NCBI GenBank assembly: GCA_964457245.1
Contig: CAYWET010000014.1
Location: 21,925-85,924, forward strand
Length of the DNA stretch: 64,000 bases
Origin: UBA10329 sp964457245
GTDB taxonomy: Bacteria > Bacteroidota > Bacteroidia > UBA10329
Direction: 5' to 3'
Made by a program: the position numbers and the translations under genes. This document shows positions 16,991-24,884 of this stretch, piece after piece. The stretch's first letter is position 1. Each line of letters opens with the position of its first letter. The notes beneath the pieces were generated by a model. That model was not told where the DNA came from and searched no databases. It was given only the letters and a program-made list of their open reading frames with translations.

Positions 16991-17485
16991 TTACGCTTCA
17001 AGTTCTTTTTTCAAAGCGGCCATTTTGATAGCAGTGATGGCTGCTTCGTCTCCTTTGTTTCCATGAATACCGCCTGCACGGTCCAATGCCTGCTGCATTG
17101 TATTCGGAGTCAGCACACCAAAAATCACTGGAAGATTGTATTTGATGTTCAAGTTGGTGATTCCGTGGCCAACCGCATCACAGATGAAATCGAAATGCTT
17201 GGTTTCTCCTTGAATAACAACTCCGATACAAATGACGGCATCAAATTCTTTTCGTTCCGCCATCAGCTGCGCCCCAAGCGTCAATTCAAAACTTCCAGGA
17301 ACGTTTCTTCGAACTACATCTTCTTCCTTCGCCCCGAACTTCAGAAGTGTTTCCGTGGCGCCATTGTAAAGTGCTTCAGTGATCTCTGTATTCCATTCAC
17401 TGACAACAACTGCAAATCGCATCCCTTCGGCAGAAGGAACGGTTTCGGCATCGTAAGAAGAAAGATTCTTGAGCGCTGAGGCCAA
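16991..17485 (-). CDS. ribH: 6,7-dimethyl-8-ribityllumazine synthase
   Basis: Lumazine synthase, the penultimate step of riboflavin synthesis: it condenses 5-amino-6-ribitylamino-uracil with 3,4-dihydroxy-2-butanone 4-phosphate. Diagnostic motifs are VVVSEWNTEIT, VPGSFELTLGA, IGVVIQGETKHFDF with the catalytic His97, and GVLTPNTMQQAL. The start is TTG, one base after the upstream stop: this keeps a family-typical N-terminus (ALKNLSSYDAETVP), while the first in-frame ATG (residue 22) would remove it. Length is normal. It lies directly after a TPR membrane-protein gene. Confidence 0.95.
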   Translation of the reverse strand: MASALKNLSSYDAETVPSAEGMRFAVVVSEWNTEITEALYNGATETLLKFGAKEEDVVRRNVPGSFELTLGAQLMAERKEFDAVICIGVVIQGETKHFDFICDAVGHGITNLNIKYNLPVIFGVLTPNTMQQALDRAGGIHGNKGDEAAITAIKMAALKKELEA

Positions 17486-17486
17486 A

Positions 17487-18179
17487 TCAGTTCAAATTTG
17501 CTTCAGCACGGGCAATATACTTTTCAGCATTTCGCCCTTCGTTGGTAGTTGGGAATTTCTCCTTCACCTGAGTGTAGTAGTCAATTGCCTTGTCGAAATT
17601 ACCTGCTTGCTCAGCAGCAAAACCAGCCTTCTGCAAGTAAATTGGAGTAGAGAAATCATTCTCGCTGTAATTGATGGCTTTCTCGTAGCTGTTCAAAGCT
17701 GCATCTGTATCCCCAAGCTGAGAATAAGCATCACCAATGGCACCTAGAGCAACCGCACCAAGCATTTCATCGCCTGCATCAAACGACTCCAATTCGTCAA
17801 TAGCCGTTTCGTAATCACCAGTTCTCAAGTAACAAATGCCAGAGTAGTAGTGGGCAAGGTTTCCAGCAGATGTGTTGCCGTACTCGTCAGCAATGTCAAT
17901 GAAACCCAAGTAGTTTCCATCACCATTCAAAGCAAGGTCAAAACTGTCTTTCTGAAAGTATTGCTCAGCCATGAACATCTGTCCGTGAGCTTCTTCTTCC
18001 AATGGCTCAAGATAAACACGGTTGTAAGCGTAGATGGCCACCACAACTGCGATGATTCCACCCACGACACCCATGATCAGGTTCTGGTTGGTGTTAATGA
18101 AGTCCTCCGTTTTCGAATAAACTTCTTCAACGTCAACGATCAATTCGTCCTTTTCTTCTTCTTGATGCTTCTTGGCCAT
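17487..18179 (-). CDS. TPR-containing inner-membrane protein (230 aa)
   Basis: A short acidic/basic cytoplasmic N-terminus, one membrane helix (~residues 34-55, LIMGVVGGIIAVVVAIYAY) and a periplasmic domain of about four TPR-like repeats. This resembles the YfgM-type layout, whose E. coli member helps periplasmic chaperone networks; a similar role here is inference. I chose the ATG at 18179, six bases inside a possible TTG start. The gene runs directly into ribH with a one-base gap, and recF is divergent. Confidence 0.8.
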   Translation of the reverse strand: MAKKHQEEEKDELIVDVEEVYSKTEDFINTNQNLIMGVVGGIIAVVVAIYAYNRVYLEPLEEEAHGQMFMAEQYFQKDSFDLALNGDGNYLGFIDIADEYGNTSAGNLAHYYSGICYLRTGDYETAIDELESFDAGDEMLGAVALGAIGDAYSQLGDTDAALNSYEKAINYSENDFSTPIYLQKAGFAAEQAGNFDKAIDYYTQVKEKFPTTNEGRNAEKYIARAEANLN

Positions 18180-18285
18180 GTCCAAATTTTACAGGGCGCG
18201 AAGATAGGTATTATTTCAAATGAAATCAGACCTGATTTAACAGGTGTTGGGATGGGCTGAATCGTGCATGGAATAAGGGTTTCGT

Positions 18286-18293
18286 TACATTTG
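18286..18293 (+). promoter_or_regulatory. -7 box of recF
   Basis: TACATTTG is an exact match to the Bacteroidota TAnnTTTG -7 element, followed by CCGC. It predicts a start about 10 bases before the recF ATG. No TTG lies at the expected -33 spacing. Confidence 0.6.
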
Positions 18294-18310
18294 CCGCAGC
18301 GCGTAAAAAT

Positions 18311-19411
18311 ATGTATCTCAAGCAGCTTTCGTTGGTCAACTTCAAGAACATTTCGGGTGCAGACCTCGAACTAGGTAAGAAGTTCAACTGCTTTGTCGGA
18401 AATAATGGGTCAGGCAAGACAACTGTGCTAGATGCTGTGCATTATCTATCGATGTGCAAGAGTTTTCTGAACCCCATTGACAGTCAGAATATCAAACGCG
18501 AACAACCTTTTATGGTGCTTAGCGGAACGTTTGATAAGGATTCGGAAGATTACACCATTCATTGTGCGCTAAAGCGCGATGGTAAGAAGCAGTTCAAGAA
18601 GAATAAGAAGGAATATCAGCGGCTGATCGATCATATTGGCCTCTTTCCAACGGTGATCATTGCGCCAACAGATGCCGACATCATTAATGGAGGAAGTGAC
18701 CTGAGACGAAAGTTCTTGGATGGAGTGATTTCTCAGCTGGATCGGGAGTACCTTGAAAATCTGGTTCAATACAATAAGGCGCTTCAGCAACGGAACGCTT
18801 TGCTGAAATATTTCCGTGAGAATCGAACCTTTCAGCAGGAATCCTTGGATGTCTGGGATGTGCAGCTTTCTGAAAGAGGAAGGTTGATTCACGAGAGACG
18901 GAAGAAGTTCTTGGCTGATTTTATTGAAGCCTTCAGTTCTTATTACAAAACCATTTCAGATTCTGTAGAGGAGATAGGTCTGGTCTATGAGAGTCAGTTG
19001 TCGGATGGTGATATGGTCACATTGCTCAAAGAAAGTTTGGATAAAGACCGAGCGGTGACCTACACAACAATCGGAATTCATAAGGATGATCTGACGCTAA
19101 CTATCAACGATTTTCCACTCAAAAAATTTGGGTCTCAGGGGCAGCAAAAATCAGCCCTTGTTTCACTCAAATTGGCACAGTTCAAAGTGATGTCTGAAAA
19201 GAGTGGAATTACCCCGCTTCTTTTGCTCGATGATATCTTCGATAAATTGGATGATGACAGGGTAGGGCAGATGCTGAAATTGGTGGGCGGAAAAGCCTTC
19301 GGTCAGATCTTCATTACCGACACGCATCCAGAGCGTGTAGCCGAACTTTTGAAAGGCGAAAAAGACGTCAAAGTTTTCCCGATTTCTCAGGGAGAAATAG
19401 AAGTTGATTAA
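18311..19411 (+). CDS. recF: DNA replication/repair protein RecF
   Basis: RecF loads RecA at single-strand gaps together with RecO and RecR. It is an SMC-like ABC ATPase: N-terminal LSLVNFKNISGADLEL, Walker A GNNGSGKT at 30-37, the RecF hallmarks SMCKSF and IAPTDADIINGG, signature region FGSQGQQKSALVSLKLAQ and Walker B LLLLDDIFDKLD. At 366 aa the length is typical. It is divergent from the TPR gene/ribH unit and has an exact -7 box upstream. Confidence 0.97.
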   Translation: MYLKQLSLVNFKNISGADLELGKKFNCFVGNNGSGKTTVLDAVHYLSMCKSFLNPIDSQNIKREQPFMVLSGTFDKDSEDYTIHCALKRDGKKQFKKNKKEYQRLIDHIGLFPTVIIAPTDADIINGGSDLRRKFLDGVISQLDREYLENLVQYNKALQQRNALLKYFRENRTFQQESLDVWDVQLSERGRLIHERRKKFLADFIEAFSSYYKTISDSVEEIGLVYESQLSDGDMVTLLKESLDKDRAVTYTTIGIHKDDLTLTINDFPLKKFGSQGQQKSALVSLKLAQFKVMSEKSGITPLLLLDDIFDKLDDDRVGQMLKLVGGKAFGQIFITDTHPERVAELLKGEKDVKVFPISQGEIEVD

Positions 19412-19587
19412 CTCACGTTTTGTGACGATCGTAACCGAATTACATCTGTAAATCGTCTGATTTTTCGGTGAAATTTACGATTGCAAATATAATTCCTGTA
19501 AAAACTTATTATTCAATATTTTAAGTATTTTTAAATGAATTTATAATTCAAATATTTTCATTCTTAATTCAATTGGATGTTGATAGG

Positions 19588-19627
19588 TTTACAAATGTAT
19601 TCTAATGATTTGGTTTACATTTGTAAA
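19588..19627 (+). promoter_or_regulatory. Palindromic operator over the promoter of an XRE gene
   Basis: TTTACA-TT-TGTAAA (19614-19627) is a perfect 6+6 palindrome containing an exact -7 box TACATTTG (19616-19623), 7 bases before the ATG at 19631. A second, weaker copy TTTACA-AA-TGTATT lies at 19588-19601. The two copies also form a larger inverted repeat (TTTACAAATG 19588-19597 with CATTTGTAAA 19618-19627). The layout fits autorepression by the XRE protein encoded directly downstream (inference). Confidence 0.6.
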
Positions 19628-19630
19628 ACG

Positions 19631-19981
19631 ATGGAAGCGATTACTGAAAGAGTCAAAAAAATCATGGAGAACCATGAGCTTTCATCGTCTCAAATGGCGG
19701 ATAGAATCGGGGTGCAACGGAGTGCTATCAGTCACATTTTATCGGGTAGAAATAAGCCAAGTTTAGATTTCATCTTAAATGTCTTGGAAAGCTTTTCTGA
19801 TGTCTCTTCGGAGTGGCTGTTACGGGGGCAAAAAACAGAGGTTTCAGGTGGTCAAAATCAGTCCGAAATTGGGGGTGATAAATCGGCCCGAAATCAGGGT
19901 CAAAATACCCCTCACAAAACGGTCGAAAAAGTGCTAATTCTTTACAGCGATAAAACGGTTGAAGAATACCAAAAGCTTTAG
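19631..19981 (+). CDS. XRE-family HTH transcriptional regulator (116 aa)
   Basis: A small DNA-binding protein. Residues ~5-58 form a Cro/C1-type helix-turn-helix: SSSQMADRIGVQRSAISHILSGRNKP, then FILNVLESFSDVSSEWLLRG. The ~50-residue tail is polar and probably flexible, ending in a short conserved-looking segment. I start at 19631, not the earlier in-frame start at 19577, because a palindrome with an exact -7 box lies between them and would otherwise be inside the coding region. The mRNA would then be nearly leaderless. The upstream DNA is strikingly AT-rich. No phage or plasmid genes are adjacent, so it is a stand-alone regulator. Confidence 0.85.
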   Translation: MEAITERVKKIMENHELSSSQMADRIGVQRSAISHILSGRNKPSLDFILNVLESFSDVSSEWLLRGQKTEVSGGQNQSEIGGDKSARNQGQNTPHKTVEKVLILYSDKTVEEYQKL

Positions 19982-19987
19982 AGATTC

Positions 19988-20058
19988 GTCACCCTGAACT
20001 TGTTTCAGGACCTTTTGAAACCTGCTTAGGTTAGATGCTGAAACGAGTTCAGCATGAC
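19988..20058. repeat. Imperfect inverted-repeat intergenic element
   Basis: GTCACCCTGAACTTGTTTCAG (19988 onward) is the inverse of CTGAAACGAGTTCAGCATGAC (ending 20058), with three mismatches. It sits between the XRE gene and nth and can fold into a long hairpin. Similar dispersed elements containing CTGAAC-TGTTTCAG are familiar from bacterial intergenic DNA; the function is unknown and it may also end transcription. Confidence 0.6.
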
Positions 20059-20085
20059 TGACTGCAACTGTATATATTCGCTCCC

Positions 20086-20727
20086 ATGAGAAAAAAGGAG
20101 CGCTTCGAAAAGGTCATTGCTTATTTCCAAGAATACATGCCAACGGCAGAAACGGAGTTGCTTTACCGCAATCCTTATGAGTTACTGGTTGCAGTGATTC
20201 TCTCTGCGCAATGCACTGACAAGCGCGTCAATATTGTAACCAAAGATCTATTTGAGCGATTTCCTGAGGCTGAAAGCTTAGCTGCGGCTTCTTCAGATGA
20301 GGTTTTTACTTACATAAGAAGCATCAGCTATCCGAATAATAAGGCAAAACATTTGGTTGGAATGGCCAAGATGCTAGTAGGGGATTTCAATAATGTGGTT
20401 CCGTCTGATATCAAAGAGCTACAGAAACTGCCTGGTGTAGGGCGGAAGACCGCTAATGTGATTGCTTCGGTAGTTTATGATAAACCTGCCATGGCGGTGG
20501 ATACCCATGTCTTCCGAGTATCAGAACGACTTGGTCTTACAACCAACGCCAAAACGCCTTTAGCTACCGAAAAGCAACTTGTTAAATACATTCCCGAAAA
20601 TCTGATCGCTACTGCGCACCATTGGTTGATTCTGCACGGACGATACGTATGTTTAGCTCGTAAACCAAAGTGTGAGAAATGCGGGTTAACGGAGTTCTGT
20701 AGGTATTACGAGAAGAATTTTGGCTGA
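20086..20727 (+). CDS. nth: Endonuclease III
   Basis: A base-excision-repair DNA glycosylase/AP lyase for oxidised pyrimidines. The helix-hairpin-helix LPGVGRKTANV carries catalytic Lys121, and AVDTHVFRVSERLGL carries Asp139. The C-terminal [4Fe-4S] cluster ligands are present as C-x6-C-x2-C-x5-C (CLARKPKC, then C and C near the end). At 213 aa the length matches the family. It is convergent with the T9SS gene at 20729, leaving a one-base gap. Confidence 0.97.
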   Translation: MRKKERFEKVIAYFQEYMPTAETELLYRNPYELLVAVILSAQCTDKRVNIVTKDLFERFPEAESLAAASSDEVFTYIRSISYPNNKAKHLVGMAKMLVGDFNNVVPSDIKELQKLPGVGRKTANVIASVVYDKPAMAVDTHVFRVSERLGLTTNAKTPLATEKQLVKYIPENLIATAHHWLILHGRYVCLARKPKCEKCGLTEFCRYYEKNFG

Positions 20728-20728
20728 G

Positions 20729-21481
20729 TTATTCGTGCTGAACAATCAGTTTTTCCGTGTGGTCAATTCCTTTTTCGGATTGCAGCGAAATGAAGTGGAT
20801 TCCATTTGGCCAATGCCTGACATCGATTAGAAAGTCCTTCTGGTTTTGAGGTAAAAGTTGGTTGAAGTGAACTTTTCCTGTGTAATCAGTAACTGCAATG
20901 CTTCGGTCAAAACTTGATGAGGTTAGCGCCATCTTCACAACGGAAAAAGTTGGATTAGGGAAAATTTCGAATTGCACGTTTTCTCTGCCTTCAATTGCTT
21001 GAGGAGGAAAATCCATATAATTCGCAAAACCAGAACAACCAAAACTATCGGTTACTTCCACGTTGTAGTATCCGCTTTGCAAGGCTACATACCACCAATT
21101 TGTCGCATTGGGAATGGCAACACTATCCAAATACCATTGATAGGCTTCAAATTCACCCGAAACCCATAATGAATCATTCATCACATGCATCTGAGGATTT
21201 GGATTATGAACGGTTACAATAGCTGGGTTTTGAATAAGAGTGCTATCCACATTACCCAATGAATCCAAACCAATTGGGAAGTATTCACTGGTTTCACATA
21301 CGGTTATACATGGTGTCGAACTTCCTGTATTCCATATTACAGAGGAAAATGGCGGTTCTACACATAAAGTGACACATTCACCCGGACAAAGATCTATTGG
21401 GCCAGCAGGTACAATCACCGGCTGAGCCAATCCCAGAGTTGAAATCAACAGAAAAAGGATTAGTGAGAAGCTGTGTTTCAT
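20729..21481 (-). CDS. Secreted T9SS type A sorting-domain protein (250 aa)
   Basis: A signal peptide (1-19, ending LGLAQ) is followed by beta-rich segments (CPGECVTLCVEPPFSSVIW, and an Ig/PKD-like YQWYLDSVAIPNATNWWYVA stretch) and a C-terminal T9SS type A domain (~170-250; FEIFPNPTFSVVKM, VTDYTGKVHF, WPNGIHFISL). It looks like a small surface or released protein made of Ig-like domains. The binding partner is unknown. It converges on nth with almost no gap. Confidence 0.82.
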   Translation of the reverse strand: MKHSFSLILFLLISTLGLAQPVIVPAGPIDLCPGECVTLCVEPPFSSVIWNTGSSTPCITVCETSEYFPIGLDSLGNVDSTLIQNPAIVTVHNPNPQMHVMNDSLWVSGEFEAYQWYLDSVAIPNATNWWYVALQSGYYNVEVTDSFGCSGFANYMDFPPQAIEGRENVQFEIFPNPTFSVVKMALTSSSFDRSIAVTDYTGKVHFNQLLPQNQKDFLIDVRHWPNGIHFISLQSEKGIDHTEKLIVQHE

Positions 21482-21628
21482 TGGAATTTACTTATGAATT
21501 CTAATTTAGTGCTTATTGTTGAGTTAGCTTCATCGGGTTCGTAAATACATTACGTTCTGCTGTCTTAGACTTGCAATCAAAGTGGAAAACTTGGTAGCGA
21601 AAGACTCGATTTCCGAACTTAAACATCG

Positions 21629-21636
21629 TTACTTTG
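21629..21636 (+). promoter_or_regulatory. -7-like box upstream of bcp
   Basis: TTACTTTG differs from TAnnTTTG at one position and predicts a start ~25 bases before the bcp ATG. Confidence 0.35.
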
Positions 21637-21667
21637 TTTGCCTCCCAAAACCTAAAAACAAACGCAA

Positions 21668-22138
21668 ATGAGTATTGTAACATTAAAGGAAGGAGACAAG
21701 GCACCAGATTTTTCTGGCAAGGATCAGAATGGCGAAACGGTATCACTATCCGATCTTAAAGGAAAGCGTGTTATTCTGTTCTTCTACCCGAAGGATATGA
21801 CACCAGGCTGTACGGCTGAGGCTTGCAATTTGGGAGAGAATTACAGCGAACTTCAGAAGAAAGGTTTCGAAGTAATTGGCGTTTCGGCTGATAGCGAAGC
21901 ACGTCATCAGAAGTTCATTGATAAGTACAGTTTGCCATTCAAGCTGATTGCTGATACCGAATTGGAGGTCATCAAGGCGTACGGAGTTTGGGGTTTGAAG
22001 AAATTCATGGGTAAAGAGTACGATGGCATTCATAGAACAACCTTCGTTATCGGAACGGATGGTAAATTAGAGAAGGTCATTACCAAGGTCAAAACGAAAG
22101 ATCACACCGCGCAGATTCTTGAAGAACTGGGCGAATAA
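21668..22138 (+). CDS. bcp: Thioredoxin-dependent thiol peroxidase (BCP/PrxQ)
   Basis: An atypical 2-Cys peroxiredoxin that reduces hydroperoxides. The peroxidatic Cys48 lies in DMTPGCTAEAC and the resolving Cys53 is five residues later, the standard PrxQ arrangement. APDFSGKDQNGETVSLSDLKGKRVILFFYPKD and the HRTTFVIGTDGKL segment are family hallmarks. Length (156 aa) is normal. recA starts 28 bases downstream and may be co-transcribed, linking oxidative defence and DNA repair. Confidence 0.95.
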   Translation: MSIVTLKEGDKAPDFSGKDQNGETVSLSDLKGKRVILFFYPKDMTPGCTAEACNLGENYSELQKKGFEVIGVSADSEARHQKFIDKYSLPFKLIADTELEVIKAYGVWGLKKFMGKEYDGIHRTTFVIGTDGKLEKVITKVKTKDHTAQILEELGE

Positions 22139-22165
22139 AAACATCAACCAAGTAAAAAGACAATT

Positions 22166-23185
22166 ATGGCAAAAGACGAGAAAGCGGAAAAAATGAAGGC
22201 CTTGCAAATGGCCATGGACAAGCTGGAAAAAGCTCACGGAAAGGGCTCTATCATGCGAATGGGCGATGCGGCCGTTGAAGACGTGGACGTGATTTCAAGT
22301 GGCTCTATCAGTTTGGATGTAGCGTTAGGAATCGGTGGTTATCCACGTGGTAGAATTATAGAAATCTACGGTCCAGAATCTTCTGGTAAAACAACGCTTG
22401 CTATCCATGCCATTGCCGAAGCTCAAAAGAAGGGCGGAATTGCTGCTATGATTGATGCGGAGCATGCTTTCGACCGTTTTTACGCTCAGAATTTGGGAGT
22501 TGACATTGACAATCTTCTGATTTCTCAGCCCGATAATGGCGAGCAGGCATTGGAAATTGCGGAGAACTTGATTCGCTCAGGCGCAATTGACATTATAGTG
22601 ATTGACTCCGTAGCTGCCTTGACGCCAAGAAGTGAGATTGAGGGCGAGATGGGAGACAGCAAAATGGGACTTCAAGCACGTCTGATGTCGCAGGCTTTGA
22701 GAAAGCTAACAGGAACCATTAGCAAAACAGGTTGTGTTTGCATTTTCATCAATCAGCTTCGTGAGAAAATCGGTGTGATGTTCGGAAATCCTGAAACCAC
22801 AACTGGTGGTAATGCTCTGAAATTCTACTCTTCTGTGCGTTTGGATATCCGTAGAGCAGGGCAGATTAAGTCGACCGATGACGTTACAGGCAACCGAGCT
22901 CGTGTAAAGGTGGTTAAGAACAAAGTTGCACCTCCGTTCCGCAAGGCTGAGTTCGATATTATGTATGGAGAAGGTATTTCAAAAGTGGGAGAGATAATTG
23001 ATCTTGGTGTTGACCACGGTCTTGTTAAAAAGAGTGGTTCTTGGTTCAGCTACGGAGAAACCCGTTTGGGTCAAGGTAGAGATGCGGTTAAAGAACTCCT
23101 TCTTGATAATCCAGAATTGATGGAAGAGCTCGAAACCAAGATCAAGGACAAAATTGCAGGAGTAGAGCCAGTTGCCGAAGGATGA
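22166..23185 (+). CDS. recA: Recombinase RecA
   Basis: The central recombination and SOS co-protease ATPase. Walker A GPESSGKTT is at 69-77, followed by MIDAEHAFD, the Walker B region IIVIDSVAALTP, loop 1 after GEMGDSKMGLQARLMSQALRKL and the loop 2 segment FGNPETTTGG. At 339 aa the length is typical. It sits after bcp and overlaps a TPR lipoprotein gene by 4 bases (ATGA). Confidence 0.98.
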   Translation: MAKDEKAEKMKALQMAMDKLEKAHGKGSIMRMGDAAVEDVDVISSGSISLDVALGIGGYPRGRIIEIYGPESSGKTTLAIHAIAEAQKKGGIAAMIDAEHAFDRFYAQNLGVDIDNLLISQPDNGEQALEIAENLIRSGAIDIIVIDSVAALTPRSEIEGEMGDSKMGLQARLMSQALRKLTGTISKTGCVCIFINQLREKIGVMFGNPETTTGGNALKFYSSVRLDIRRAGQIKSTDDVTGNRARVKVVKNKVAPPFRKAEFDIMYGEGISKVGEIIDLGVDHGLVKKSGSWFSYGETRLGQGRDAVKELLLDNPELMEELETKIKDKIAGVEPVAEG

Positions 23186-24225
23186 TTCGAAACGCGTTAG
23201 TAGTATTTCTTGGAGTTGTTTTTCTTTTTGGTTGTGATGAATCTCCCAAACAACAAAAAGATGTTGTGGAGAATAAAACCGTTGAAGTTGAAGAGGAATT
23301 TCCTGGTCAGGTAAAGTTGGACAGCTTAACTGCATTGCTCGAAAAGGACCCTAATAACACGGATCTTTTGAATGAAAGAGCAAAGGTTTTCTTAGAAGTT
23401 GGACAGACCAATTACGGATTGGCCGATGTTGGCCGTGCGCTGCTTCTTGATAGCAGCAAAGCCTCCTACTACCTTACAATTTCTGATGCGTACTTCAGGC
23501 TCAATAAGCCGAAAAAGAGCCGAAATGCATTGCTTAAAGCCGCTGAGTTAGAACCTGACTTCACGGAACCTTTATATCGATTGGCGCAATTCGAGTTGTA
23601 TTTAGGCAACCAGCAGAAATGTATTGATTACGCCAACGATATGCTAAGAATTGATGCACGGGATGACCGTCCGTTCATGGTTAAAGGGCTTTGCTATAAG
23701 GATCTTGGTGATACCGCCAAAGCCGTAGAGAACTACTTGGAAGCTGTGGCAGAAAATCCAGATAATTACGATGCATACGTGGAGTTAGGTATTTTGCATT
23801 ATGGGAAGCAAGACCCGTTGACAGAAGGATATTTAAAAAGTGCTTTGCAAATTCGGCCCGAAGGGTTGGACGCACTGTACGCCTTAGGTATGCATTATCA
23901 AGCAAGCGATAAACTGAACGAAGCTCTTGAAGCTTACACCGAGATCTTGCAGATTGATAGTTCATACGTTTCCGCATATTACAATATGGGTTACATCCAA
24001 TATCAGTACCTGCAGTTGTATAATGAGGCACTGGTCAATTTTGATAAAGCGGTTAATATCAATCCAAAATATTACCAGGCAGTTTATATGCGTGGTTTAT
24101 GTTACGAAGCAAAAGGAGATGTTACGCGCGCGAAGCGGGAATATTCTTATGCAATTGAATTGAATCCGAATTACGATAGGGCGGCTGAAGGACTAAAGCG
24201 TTTGGTTGGTAAAACGCGGCAATGA
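23182..24225 (+). CDS. TPR lipoprotein (347 aa)
   Basis: A lipoprotein signal with lipobox LFGC (Cys at residue 18) is followed by an acidic linker and about eight TPR units covering ~40-345, with typical A-Y and NP positions (YNMGYIQYQYLQLYNEALVNF, AVNINPKYYQAVYMRGLCYEAKGD). It is probably an envelope scaffold for protein-protein contacts. The ATG overlaps the recA stop (ATGA), so it is likely translated with recA, although a functional link to recombination is not implied. Partner unknown. Confidence 0.85.
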   Translation: MIRNALVVFLGVVFLFGCDESPKQQKDVVENKTVEVEEEFPGQVKLDSLTALLEKDPNNTDLLNERAKVFLEVGQTNYGLADVGRALLLDSSKASYYLTISDAYFRLNKPKKSRNALLKAAELEPDFTEPLYRLAQFELYLGNQQKCIDYANDMLRIDARDDRPFMVKGLCYKDLGDTAKAVENYLEAVAENPDNYDAYVELGILHYGKQDPLTEGYLKSALQIRPEGLDALYALGMHYQASDKLNEALEAYTEILQIDSSYVSAYYNMGYIQYQYLQLYNEALVNFDKAVNINPKYYQAVYMRGLCYEAKGDVTRAKREYSYAIELNPNYDRAAEGLKRLVGKTRQ

Positions 24226-24298
24226 GAGGATGGCACATTTCTTGCTTTGCATGCCGCGGTTCAATTTCTAACTTTAACGCTCAAATAACGACCTACTT

Positions 24299-24826
24299 AT
24301 GAAAAACTACCTATTTGGAATCTGTTTGATGATCGGTCTTCCGACAGCAACAATGGCTCAAGATGCTTTGTGCGATAACCTGAAAAAGGTTGTCGATTCA
24401 TCGCAGGAATATTTCAAAGAAATCAGAGGGGAGGAGACCACGTTGGAAATCCGTGGTGTTGCTAAACCGTATCAAAAATCAACTGCCGAGCTTAAGGAAG
24501 GTACCGAAATGCTTATTACTGCGGATGAGCTATACCCAGAAGCGATTACGTATTTGGCCGAAAGCCGATTCATTTCTTCTGAGTTGCAGTCTTCTTACGA
24601 GTCTCTGAAAAAGCAGATTACCGAATGTCTTGGTGATCAATGGGTCACTCAAGAAAAGGATAAGACCAATGATATCTTCTTGGAAGACACTGAATTCAAG
24701 AAGTTCATCATGAAGGAGAATAAGAAAGGTAAGAAGGTGAAGATTGAGCTTTACATGTACAACCAACGTGAGTTGAATAAGTGGGTTGTAGAGTTGAAGA
24801 TATTCGGTATCGGTCGGAAGATCTGA
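24299..24826 (+). CDS. Secreted protein of unknown function (175 aa)
   Basis: A signal peptide (1-20, ending TMAQ) precedes a ~155-residue domain beginning ALCDNLKKVVDSSQEYFKEIRG, with helical first half and basic beta-like C-terminal segment (KGKKVKIELYMYNQ, WVVELKIFGIGRKI). I do not recognise a family. A -7-like box (TAACTTTA, 24269-24276) lies upstream and a bidirectional terminator follows. Confidence 0.7.
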   Translation: MKNYLFGICLMIGLPTATMAQDALCDNLKKVVDSSQEYFKEIRGEETTLEIRGVAKPYQKSTAELKEGTEMLITADELYPEAITYLAESRFISSELQSSYESLKKQITECLGDQWVTQEKDKTNDIFLEDTEFKKFIMKENKKGKKVKIELYMYNQRELNKWVVELKIFGIGRKI

Positions 24827-24848
24827 TATTTACTTCCTTAAAGAATTG

Positions 24849-24884
24849 AAAGCCCCGTTAGCCTCAGGCCGATGGGGTTTTTTA
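24849..24884. terminator. Terminator between convergent genes
   Basis: AAAGCCCC ... GGGGTTTTTT with an internal GCCT/AGGC pairing. A T-run follows on the plus strand and an A-run precedes the stem, so it could serve both the secreted-protein gene and the convergent nfeD-like gene. Confidence 0.7.
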
